This document shows positions 46,917-55,137 of a DNA stretch of 64,000 bases, one piece after another. The stretch's first letter is position 1, and every line of letters starts with the position of its first letter. This stretch comes from Leptospira interrogans serovar Manilae. GTDB taxonomy: Bacteria > Spirochaetota > Leptospiria > Leptospirales > Leptospiraceae. The DNA lies in assembly GCA_945887855.1 (NCBI GenBank), contig CAMCZP010000008.1:1-64000 (forward strand), given 5' to 3'. The notes beneath the pieces are model-generated. The model ran no database searches. It was not told where the DNA came from and saw only the letters and a program-made list of their open reading frames with translations. A program made the translations under genes and the position numbers.

Positions 46917-48875
46917 TTAGTAGAAAATAGGTAAAATAATTTCAATAGAGGTTCCCGCTCCGGGTGCACTTAACATTTTGAAAGACCCACCTACCTTTTC
47001 TGTGATTGCTTTTACCAATGTGAGTCCTATCCCTGTTCCATGAACTTCCTTGTTAATTACTTTTAGTCCTCGAACAAATTTCTTAAGAATATCCGACTGT
47101 TCTTCAATTGGTATTCCATTCCCAGAATCTTTAAAAGTTATCTGGAAATTTTTACCTAAAACATCTATGAGAATAAATATACCTGTATCATGCGGAGTAT
47201 ATAAATAAATATTTTCTAAATTATGATAAATAATCAAAAAAATTAATTCTCTATTATGTTGAATTTCTAGGTCTCCAGTTATAAATTGAAGATTGATATT
47301 TTCTCGCTTTTGGTTATGACGTATTTCAATCATATTTAAAGTTTCAACAATCAATTCTCTTAGCGAAAATCTTTCTGTATAAATTTCATAGGAGCCTGAT
47401 TCAATTGCATGTAATCTAATTGCATCATCAATTACTGATTTTGTTAGACCTCCTAAAGACTCAATTTTTATTAATCTTTCATTTATTTCTTTGTCTGTTA
47501 ATTCTTCTACCATTAGCTCTCTGCAGAGTATTCTAGCATTGTCTAGGTAGGTTTTAAATTCTGAGGAAATATTAAATAGAAATCGAGTTTTTATTCTTTC
47601 CATTTTCATTAAGTCAGATTCTTGTTTTAAATAATTTTTATAATTTTCAACCATTTCCTCAGAGAGTTGAATAGAGATACTTATCAATAAAAATATAAAT
47701 CCAAAATGAACAGTCTGAGGATAATTAATTATATCCAATGCTCTCAAAGAGTCTATAAATACAGTTGGAACTAATCCTATAAATCCAACTAAAATATATC
47801 GTAATCGCTTTTTATTTTCTTTGTAAAGGATCTTAACAAAATAGATCATATATATAAAAGGGACTAATAAGTACTTTGCATTTAAGTCAATTATGAAGAG
47901 CCATCTTTCAGGTGACTTTGCAAGAAAAATTATATAAATAACTATACATACTATTGAAATATCATAAATATAATTATATCTATTTTTTTTAATATTCATA
48001 AATTCTACAAAAAAACTGATAAATACCAAAGGCATTAAGCATAGAACTATTAGTTCTACTTGGTAAGAAGTTATAAAATCATTGAAAAATAAATATCTAT
48101 AATTTGTTCTTAAAAGTGTATAATATCCTAATAACATAGAAAATAATGAAAAGTATAGATTACTTTTATTTGTTGATTTTACAAAGCTTCCAACGATGAA
48201 AAATAATCCCATAACAATGAATACGGCTCCAGGGATTATCATTGACATTTGACTTTTTATAAATTTTTCCATAACCGTTATTTCTGGACCAATTTCAGGA
48301 ATCATTGAAATTCCCAAATAATTTGTAGAGGAGTAAAGTCGTACTGCTATCACATTATCTCCCTCTTGGAACAGAGAGTCGGGAATAGAGTAAATTCTGT
48401 ATTTATCTGTGTCGGGAGAGAGAGGAGAGAATTTACCTGTGGAACCAATCAATTTCCCATTAAAATAAACTTCATCAGCATCCCTTAGTTTTCCTAAATT
48501 GATTGCTATGGAAGAATATCCATTTTGGTTTTCAGGTAAGAGAATATGACACCTATACCAATGGTATCCAATTACTTTGGTTGTTTTGTCCTTCATTCTT
48601 TCTGGAAAGTTTTTCTTTATCCAACTAGAATCAAAATACACTAACTCTCTCCACTCTTGGTTATCACCCTTTTGAAATAGCCACCCACCTTTTAGAGAAA
48701 TTGTCTTATCCAAAGGGTTTATCAGAGTACCACAATCTTCTGAAAAGATTGGTACAGTGAGTGTCGAACAAAGAAGAATAATGAGAGCTGCCTGATAAAC
48801 TCCCTTCAGAGAAAAAAGAAAATTCTTATGAATAGTTAATATTTTTATATTTAAATTAGAAAATTTGAAAGTCAA
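46917..48875 (-). CDS. 7TM sensor histidine kinase-like protein lacking the phospho-accepting histidine
   Basis: The 652 residues read as: signal peptide (about 22-45), an extracytoplasmic jelly-roll sensor domain (about 60-200, GGWLFQKGD and YFNGKLIGSTG), seven membrane helices (about 210-405), then a cytoplasmic kinase module. The H-box region reads F-N-I-S-S-E-F-K-T, with Ser438 where the phosphorylated His should be. The ATP-binding domain keeps HNLENIYLYTP (N-box), DSGNGIP and GTGIGLTLVK. It may sense ligands but cannot autophosphorylate in the usual way. It lies 14 nt after ppk. Confidence 0.88.
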   Translation of the reverse strand: MTFKFSNLNIKILTIHKNFLFSLKGVYQAALIILLCSTLTVPIFSEDCGTLINPLDKTISLKGGWLFQKGDNQEWRELVYFDSSWIKKNFPERMKDKTTKVIGYHWYRCHILLPENQNGYSSIAINLGKLRDADEVYFNGKLIGSTGKFSPLSPDTDKYRIYSIPDSLFQEGDNVIAVRLYSSTNYLGISMIPEIGPEITVMEKFIKSQMSMIIPGAVFIVMGLFFIVGSFVKSTNKSNLYFSLFSMLLGYYTLLRTNYRYLFFNDFITSYQVELIVLCLMPLVFISFFVEFMNIKKNRYNYIYDISIVCIVIYIIFLAKSPERWLFIIDLNAKYLLVPFIYMIYFVKILYKENKKRLRYILVGFIGLVPTVFIDSLRALDIINYPQTVHFGFIFLLISISIQLSEEMVENYKNYLKQESDLMKMERIKTRFLFNISSEFKTYLDNARILCRELMVEELTDKEINERLIKIESLGGLTKSVIDDAIRLHAIESGSYEIYTERFSLRELIVETLNMIEIRHNQKRENINLQFITGDLEIQHNRELIFLIIYHNLENIYLYTPHDTGIFILIDVLGKNFQITFKDSGNGIPIEEQSDILKKFVRGLKVINKEVHGTGIGLTLVKAITEKVGGSFKMLSAPGAGTSIEIILPIFY

Positions 48876-48889
48876 AGTATAGTTTCCTT

Positions 48890-50947
48890 TTAGGCTTTTT
48901 GTAGTTCTACCTGAGAATCAACGGGGTTTACTTCTCCATGATTGATTCTACTATAAACACCATCCAATCCTAGGAGTCTTGCCTTAACATTGTCTTTAAG
49001 GATCAAATCAATGATTTTAAATATTCTTTTTTTATTATTAGAATCAGTTATGGGAAACATAACTTCTATTCTTTTATAAAAATTTCTTGGCATACAATCT
49101 GCAGATGCTAAATATAAATTATTATGCCCTTTATTGTGATACATATATATTCGGGAGTGCTCTAAAAATCTTCCTACGATAGATCTCACTGATATATTTT
49201 CAGATAATCCTGGAATACCTGGCTTTAAGCAGCAGATGCCTCGTACTACAAGATCAACTTTTACCCCAGCGCAACTTGCTTCATAAAGTGCTATGACAAC
49301 GTCGGGATCTACAAGGGAGTTCATTTTCATGAAAATATATCCTTTTTCTCCTTTTTTTGCAATTTCAGCTTCTCTTAAAATAAAAGTAATCACATCATCT
49401 CTGAGATAAAGGGGGGCAACGGAAAGCGTTTTGAATTTTGGCATTTTGGCAAAGCTTGTCATTACATTAAAAAGACTCGATACTTCATCAGTGATCTCTT
49501 CATTTTTTGTAAATAAGGATAAATCTGTGTAGAATTTGGCTGTGGCAGAATTATAGTTTCCTGTGCTGAGATGAACATACCTTCGAAGTTTATCTGTTTC
49601 TCGTCTTACGATTAGTAGCATTTTACAATGGACTTTCATTCCAACCACACCATACACAACATGTACTCCTGAATCTTCCAGTCTTTGAGCCCACATAATA
49701 TTTCTCTCTTCATCAAACCTGGCTTTTAATTCAACCAAAACGGTTACCTGTTTTCCATTTTCAGCAGCCTGTTTGAGATATTGGATGATGGGAGAATCTC
49801 CAGATGTTCTATATAGAGTCATTTTAATAGCAAGAACTTTCGGATCTAAGCTCGCAAATTTTAGTAAATCTTCTACAGCCTGAAATGTATCATAGGGATG
49901 ATGAAAAAGTAGATCACCTTTTCGAATGATGGAAAAAACTCTGTCTAAGTCATGCTCGGACATGATATTTTTGGGGACAATGGAAGGAAATTTTAAATTA
50001 GTAAAATCACTCAAATTATAAAAGTACATCAGGTCAGTTAAATTGATAATATTTGAGACCTCCATGATTTCATAGTCTTCAAGCCCCAAAGCTTCTCTGA
50101 GGATTGATTTTACGATAGGGGGAGTTTTTTGAGAGACATACAAATGAACTGCATCACCCCATGTTCTATTTTTTAGCTCTTTTTTGACGGTAGACAAAAG
50201 GTCACCGGTGTTGTCTTCCCGAATGGAAATATCAGAATCTCTGATGATTTTAAAAGCGTTGATTTCTTTTACCTGCATTCCATAAAATAAATCCGAAAGA
50301 TGTAGTTCAATGATTCTCTCTAGTGGAAAAAATCTTCTTTGGTTACCTACTCTGGGCAATTCAATAAACCTTGGTAGTACGGATGGAACTTGCACCATTG
50401 CAAAGAGATCTCTGCCCGATTTATCATCTCTCTCATTGAGTGTGATTGCAAGGTTAAGGGATTTGTTTAAAATATGGGGGAAGGGGTGAGATTTATCAAT
50501 TGCTAAGGGAGTGAGGATATCAGAAACTTCTTCTTTGTAGTAAATTTTTAAGAATGCAATGTCATCTTTTTTTAGCTCATTTGTATTTTGGATGAGATGG
50601 ATATTATTTTTTACAAGTTCAGGAAGAATATTTGAATTTAAAAGGTCATATTGTTGGTTTACTAAATCTGCAACCCTAATAGAGATTTCTTTTAGTATTT
50701 CGGAGCTACTGAGACCAGTTAGCCCTTTTTCTTCAAATCCGGAAAGAACTCTCTCTCTTACACCAGCTACCCTAACCATATAAAATTCATCCAGGTTAGA
50801 TTCACTTATACTTAAAAATTTTAATCTCTCTAGGATTGGATTCGAAATATTTCTGGCTTCATCCAAAACTCGAAGATTAAAATCTATCCAGGAAAGCTCT
50901 CTATCAAAAAAAATTTCGTAATTATCGGGGCTAATTGTGGTATTCAT
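48890..50947 (-). CDS. ppk: Polyphosphate kinase 1
   Basis: PPK1 makes inorganic polyphosphate from ATP. The 685 residues match the family: N-terminal FDRELSWIDFNLRVLDEA, a middle PLD-like domain with the phosphohistidine motif VHLSTGNYNSATAKFYTDL, and the second PLD-like domain with ASADCMPRN. The nucleotide and His sites look intact. It precedes the kinase-like sensor gene by 14 nt on the same strand and is divergent from fliD, with about 85 bases between them. Confidence 0.95.
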   Translation of the reverse strand: MNTTISPDNYEIFFDRELSWIDFNLRVLDEARNISNPILERLKFLSISESNLDEFYMVRVAGVRERVLSGFEEKGLTGLSSSEILKEISIRVADLVNQQYDLLNSNILPELVKNNIHLIQNTNELKKDDIAFLKIYYKEEVSDILTPLAIDKSHPFPHILNKSLNLAITLNERDDKSGRDLFAMVQVPSVLPRFIELPRVGNQRRFFPLERIIELHLSDLFYGMQVKEINAFKIIRDSDISIREDNTGDLLSTVKKELKNRTWGDAVHLYVSQKTPPIVKSILREALGLEDYEIMEVSNIINLTDLMYFYNLSDFTNLKFPSIVPKNIMSEHDLDRVFSIIRKGDLLFHHPYDTFQAVEDLLKFASLDPKVLAIKMTLYRTSGDSPIIQYLKQAAENGKQVTVLVELKARFDEERNIMWAQRLEDSGVHVVYGVVGMKVHCKMLLIVRRETDKLRRYVHLSTGNYNSATAKFYTDLSLFTKNEEITDEVSSLFNVMTSFAKMPKFKTLSVAPLYLRDDVITFILREAEIAKKGEKGYIFMKMNSLVDPDVVIALYEASCAGVKVDLVVRGICCLKPGIPGLSENISVRSIVGRFLEHSRIYMYHNKGHNNLYLASADCMPRNFYKRIEVMFPITDSNNKKRIFKIIDLILKDNVKARLLGLDGVYSRINHGEVNPVDSQVELQKA

Positions 50948-51033
50948 TCAAACCTCTAGGTTTTTATTAGACATAGTGTAATATTTTTTCATGAACCGTC
51001 GAGAATTAAATTGGAGGAGAGTGTTAAAATCTC

Positions 51034-52971
51034 ATGCCATCATTTACAATTCCGGGCTTGAGCTCGGGCCAGAATACTAACGATCTCGTAAGAAAACTTG
51101 TTGATGTTGAATCTAAACCTATCCGCAGATGGGAAAAAGAAAACGAACACAATAAGGTGCAAATTCGTGCTTGGACAGAACTAAAAAACCAAACCACTAA
51201 TTTACAAATCAAAACAAAAAATCTTACTTCCTTTACTTCACCTTTTGCATCCAAAAAGATCACCGCGAATGAAGAAGGCTTCATAACTGGTGAGGCTGGA
51301 AAAGGTGCGAAAGCTGCTCGGCAAGAAGTTGAAATCATCCAACTTGCATCCCGTCACAAAATAGCCGGGAATAAAATTCCAATGGAAACTAAAATTCCTC
51401 CCGGAAAATTTTCTATCATTTCAAAGTACAAACGTGTAAATGTTGACTTCCAGGGGGGAGACCCGGACAAACTAGGAGAAAAGATTAGAATATCTGCATC
51501 ACAAGTTGCCAGGGCAAATGTAACCAAAGTTGATTCTGATAATGTGGTCATTTCACTTACTGCCATACAGTATGGAAAGGATAGCATGCTAAAGTTTTTA
51601 GATCCCGATGGAGTTCTAAAAACAGCAGGACTGGTAAGTGAAAATGTTCCTGAGCCACCCCCGACTTCTGTATCTCTTGCAATAACACCTGAAACTGCCA
51701 TACCTTACTTGAAAGAAAAATTTACAGCACTGCCGGAAAATCCCCTTCCCACTAGAACATCCACAGGTGTTGAGATAAAAGTAAAAACGGCATACAATTT
51801 TCCAGTGGAGAGAACCAAAGTTCCAAGAACTGCTGCATTAGAGCTTACAATCAATACTGGCGAAGATGGAAGGATACCTGATTATATTGGTATGGGTATT
51901 GTGTACGATACCAAAGAAGGTGAAAAAACTAAATATACTTCTGTTGAGAATAAAGACGGAAAGTATACATTACCAATTAGTGATTTTGCAAGGGATCAAT
52001 CTATATTAAATGTAATACTTGCGAATTCAAGTGATATGGATTTTAAAATCACTTCCCTTGAAATTGTTAATCCTGGTGATATTACTGGTGCTGCAATTAT
52101 TAACGAGGTAGTAGCAGCTCAGGACGCAATTTTTAAAATTGATGGTATACAACTTACTAGAGATAGCAATGAAAATATAAGGGATGCTATTGAGGGAACA
52201 GCGCTTACACTTCTAAGGGAAACACAAAATCCCATTACATTAGAAGTAATTAGTGATACGAAAAGAGGTGTTGTCATGATAAGGGAATGGGTTGAAGCAT
52301 ACAATTCACTCCTTAAATATTCCAGAGATATTACTACCACAAACAAAGATGATAAAATTGATAAAAGTAATTCATCAAATGAAAATCCAGAACTAGACAT
52401 TTCTCAAGATTATTGGAATAATAAAAATAGATCAGGAATTCTCGCAGGTGATCCAACTATCATGAGGTTGATCGTTGGGCTAAAGACAACTGTCGGAGCA
52501 TCTTATCCATCTTCTACTGAGCCTCGATTTAAAGTATTGAGTGATATTGGTATTACAACAGGTGATCCTGGATCTTCATGGAAACAAATCCAAGAAGGAT
52601 TTTTAACTATCAATGAATCTGAACTCCAAAATGCATTAGCGGATTATCCTGAATCAGTGCGTGAATTATTTGCAAGTGACACAAATGAAGATAATAAAAT
52701 GGATGATGGTGTTGGTATTACAATTATTGAGACTATAAAACCATATACTCAATTTACATCTGGTATAGTGTCAAGCAAAGTAAAACTAGCTGAATCACAA
52801 ATGCAAGAAAATAGCAAAAAAATAAGAGATTTTGAATCTCATTTAGTAAATTATGAAAAAAAATTAAAACAAAAGTTTGAGTATATGGAACAGGGTATTG
52901 GTAAAAATAAAAATATTGGAACTTATTTAAACCAAAGTATAAAGCAAATGAAGGCTAACAACCCCGATTAA
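51034..52971 (+). CDS. fliD: Flagellar hook-associated protein 2 (filament cap) FliD
   Basis: FliD caps the periplasmic flagellar filament and guides flagellin assembly. The 645 residues start with the conserved SFTIPGLSSGQNTNDLVRKLVDVE, and the C-terminal part carries the family's NSLLKYS, LAGDPTIMRL and long terminal coiled coil (about 590-640). There is no signal peptide, as expected for a type III-exported protein. A strong GGAGGAGAG site precedes the start. Together with flaA2-flaA1 it supports a motile spirochete. Confidence 0.94.
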   Translation: MPSFTIPGLSSGQNTNDLVRKLVDVESKPIRRWEKENEHNKVQIRAWTELKNQTTNLQIKTKNLTSFTSPFASKKITANEEGFITGEAGKGAKAARQEVEIIQLASRHKIAGNKIPMETKIPPGKFSIISKYKRVNVDFQGGDPDKLGEKIRISASQVARANVTKVDSDNVVISLTAIQYGKDSMLKFLDPDGVLKTAGLVSENVPEPPPTSVSLAITPETAIPYLKEKFTALPENPLPTRTSTGVEIKVKTAYNFPVERTKVPRTAALELTINTGEDGRIPDYIGMGIVYDTKEGEKTKYTSVENKDGKYTLPISDFARDQSILNVILANSSDMDFKITSLEIVNPGDITGAAIINEVVAAQDAIFKIDGIQLTRDSNENIRDAIEGTALTLLRETQNPITLEVISDTKRGVVMIREWVEAYNSLLKYSRDITTTNKDDKIDKSNSSNENPELDISQDYWNNKNRSGILAGDPTIMRLIVGLKTTVGASYPSSTEPRFKVLSDIGITTGDPGSSWKQIQEGFLTINESELQNALADYPESVRELFASDTNEDNKMDDGVGITIIETIKPYTQFTSGIVSSKVKLAESQMQENSKKIRDFESHLVNYEKKLKQKFEYMEQGIGKNKNIGTYLNQSIKQMKANNPD

Positions 52972-53006
52972 ATCAGGAGAAGATCAAGTTCGATCAAAGG
53001 TTTAGA

Positions 53007-53963
53007 ATGAAAATTTATATAAATGAAGAAATATTAAATAGTAAAATTGAAAAGGAAGAAACAATAGGAGAGGTCTATTCAGAAATAAAAAAATGGGCAG
53101 AATCCCAAGGTAAGTTTGTACTCCAATGTCTGGTAGATGGGACTGAGATGCAACAGGATCAATTAAAAAATATACAAATTAATTCAGCGGAACGATTGGA
53201 TTTTTATGTGGGTGAAAATTTAGATGTTTTGATTTCTGGATTGATTGAGCTAGATAAATATATTGACACAGTAGGTAACACACTATTGGGAAGAGACTCT
53301 TTAACGGAAAAAGAAAATCGTGATTTAAAAGATGGAGTTTTTTGGATTTCCGAAGTAATGGAATCAGCAAAAAACCTACTTAAATTAGATTATACTAAGA
53401 TTATTCCTCTCCCCGGTGGTAACACACTCCAAGAAATTATAAATAGTATAACAAATGATATTACTCATCTAGATTCAGTAACGGGTGTAGAGAACTATTT
53501 GGAAAGGTTAAGAGATCTAAAATTATTTACTATGACTCTGATAAATAAAACTTCTATATTAGGAGTTGATCTACATACAATCAAAGAAATCATTTCTACC
53601 TATGCAGATAATATGGAAGTATTAAAAAAAGAATTTATACGTATAAATGAAAACTTCCAATCTGGAAAAGATGCGGTAGCAGGAGAATTATTAAATCACT
53701 CCATAGGAAGGCTTCATGTTATGCTCAGTTCTTTTGTATCACTAAAGGGTAGATTTCCTGAATACAATTTAGATGCAATAGAAATAGAAGGTGAAACTTT
53801 AGGCGATACAATTGAAAAGTTAAACTCTCTATTGAGTGAAGTTGCAAAGTCACTAGAAATAAATGATATTGTGATGGCAGGAGATTTATTAGAATATGAG
53901 CTCCCTGATGTATTAGAAAAATTTGTTCCTTTTTTAAGAAAAATTAAAGAAATATTAACCTAA
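53007..53963 (+). CDS. Helical protein of unknown function downstream of fliD
   Basis: I do not recognise this 318-residue protein. It opens with a small beta-rich region (about 1-70, resembling a ubiquitin-like layout: a strand pair, a helix EVYSEIKKWAESQG, then strands) and continues as a long all-helical body rich in Leu, Glu and Asn (80-318). There is no signal peptide or membrane segment. It begins 35 nt after fliD, so a role in flagellar assembly, for example as an export chaperone, is plausible but only inferred from position. Confidence 0.72.
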   Translation: MKIYINEEILNSKIEKEETIGEVYSEIKKWAESQGKFVLQCLVDGTEMQQDQLKNIQINSAERLDFYVGENLDVLISGLIELDKYIDTVGNTLLGRDSLTEKENRDLKDGVFWISEVMESAKNLLKLDYTKIIPLPGGNTLQEIINSITNDITHLDSVTGVENYLERLRDLKLFTMTLINKTSILGVDLHTIKEIISTYADNMEVLKKEFIRINENFQSGKDAVAGELLNHSIGRLHVMLSSFVSLKGRFPEYNLDAIEIEGETLGDTIEKLNSLLSEVAKSLEINDIVMAGDLLEYELPDVLEKFVPFLRKIKEILT

Positions 53964-54303
53964 TTACTTGTAAGATAGTTTTTAGGATTTAGAATTTATT
54001 TTAACTTTCTAACTTTTACGTATTGTTATGGTTTTAAATCTATTCAAATTTCTTTTTTCGGATTTTGATATTATAAAATTTATTTTTCCTTTCCAAATAT
54101 TAGTAGATCCCGCAATCAAAATAATCATCAGATTTAATTTTTCTCTCCAAATTTTTATAGATCCATCAGTCAAAGTAATCATAACAGATGATTTATAAAA
54201 AAAATATACATTGAGTTTATATCATTTGTAGTAAAAAAATGTCTTTTTTATGTTTTGGTATTTATTAACATAGTATAGAGATTTTTTAATTGGAGAACCA
54301 TCA
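53964..54303. other. Intergenic region with degenerate tandem repeats
   Basis: About 340 AT-rich bases with no supportable standard gene. It contains two clear copies, and possibly a third poorer copy, of a 54-base unit (described separately), and presumably the promoter of the UDG-like/priA operon near its right end. TTGGAGAA shortly before the ATG at 54304 is the ribosome site. Confidence 0.55.
54092..54199. repeat. Degenerate 54-base tandem repeat
   Basis: Unit 1 (54092-54145) and unit 2 (from 54146) match at 30 of the first 37 positions, counting by eye. The unit length equals 18 codons. On the minus strand both copies lie in one open frame (54009-54182, 57 codons) reading MIxLxxGSxxIW, so this may be a decayed or very small repeat-protein gene. 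No ribosome site precedes its ATG. Confidence 0.55.
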
Positions 54304-55137
54304 ATGAATGAACGCGTAGTTATAGAAAAATATCTTGAAATAATAACTGATTTTAAGGGTTTTATCCAGAGCGACGAATTCATTGAATATAAGTTTGAAG
54401 ATGAAATATATCCAGATGACATTGATTTGCATTGGAATCGTATTGACTCCAAACGATTTATAACCAATAACTTATCTCAATTTACAAGACCAACCATACC
54501 AGAAGAATCAAGAAATATAGTATGTAAGAAATGCAGTGATAGAGTTTCAGCAATTAGGGGTTTTATTCACAAGGGGAATGTACCAATCTTAGTCCTCCAT
54601 TTTACTGGAGAAATTTCACCTACTAAAAAAGTTTTTTCTAAAATGGGAAAAAATCAAATATTCAGAGATTCTATCCAAGAGGACTTATTTGATAGAATGG
54701 TAAAAAAGATTTTTTTAGTTGGAATGAGGGATTTGTATTACCAAGAGTTTCCTGGATGTAATTTTAAAAACCAAACATCTACACTTACAGATTGGGAAAT
54801 AAGAACAAAAAATTGTTTAGAGCATATTGAAAAAACTGTAATAAATGAAGGAATTAAAGGCATTATAATCACAGGAAGAGCTGCTGTAAGTTATTTTGGT
54901 TATGAAAAAGCAGAATCTCTTCTTGAAAAAATTATACCATTTGAATTAGGAAAAAATTCTATTCCATCAATTGTGATACGATCTCCGGAAAAAATTCTTA
55001 AGCTAGAAGAAATTAAAAAAAAGTATGAGAAGAAAAAAGAAAGTCAGGAATATAAAAATGCTGTTGAAGAGGAAAAAATAATTAAATTACAAGTTGTTAA
55101 TACTCTGACAAATTTTAAAAATCAGGTTCTAGCTTGA
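54304..55137 (+). CDS. Family-4 uracil-DNA-glycosylase-like protein with cluster cysteines but degenerate active site
   Basis: The 277 residues show a pattern like the [4Fe-4S] UDG family 4: C74-x2-C77, then a strand ending TGE (101-103), a helix LFDRMVKKI (128-136) before a strand, C152-x18-C171, and a final strand-turn GIIITGRAAVSYFG (186-199). Family 4 enzymes order these elements the same way, with GEAPG and a C-terminal HPS motif; here the PG and acidic residue are lost after GE and no catalytic His is visible. The product may bind a cluster and DNA without excising uracil. The C-terminal 40 residues are a charged helix. The gene overlaps priA. Confidence 0.6.
   Translation: MNERVVIEKYLEIITDFKGFIQSDEFIEYKFEDEIYPDDIDLHWNRIDSKRFITNNLSQFTRPTIPEESRNIVCKKCSDRVSAIRGFIHKGNVPILVLHFTGEISPTKKVFSKMGKNQIFRDSIQEDLFDRMVKKIFLVGMRDLYYQEFPGCNFKNQTSTLTDWEIRTKNCLEHIEKTVINEGIKGIIITGRAAVSYFGYEKAESLLEKIIPFELGKNSIPSIVIRSPEKILKLEEIKKKYEKKKESQEYKNAVEEEKIIKLQVVNTLTNFKNQVLA

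Noticed and set aside
53964..54303. CRISPR-like array
   Set aside because: The 54-base repeats are degenerate, adjacent without unique spacers, and have no cas genes nearby.
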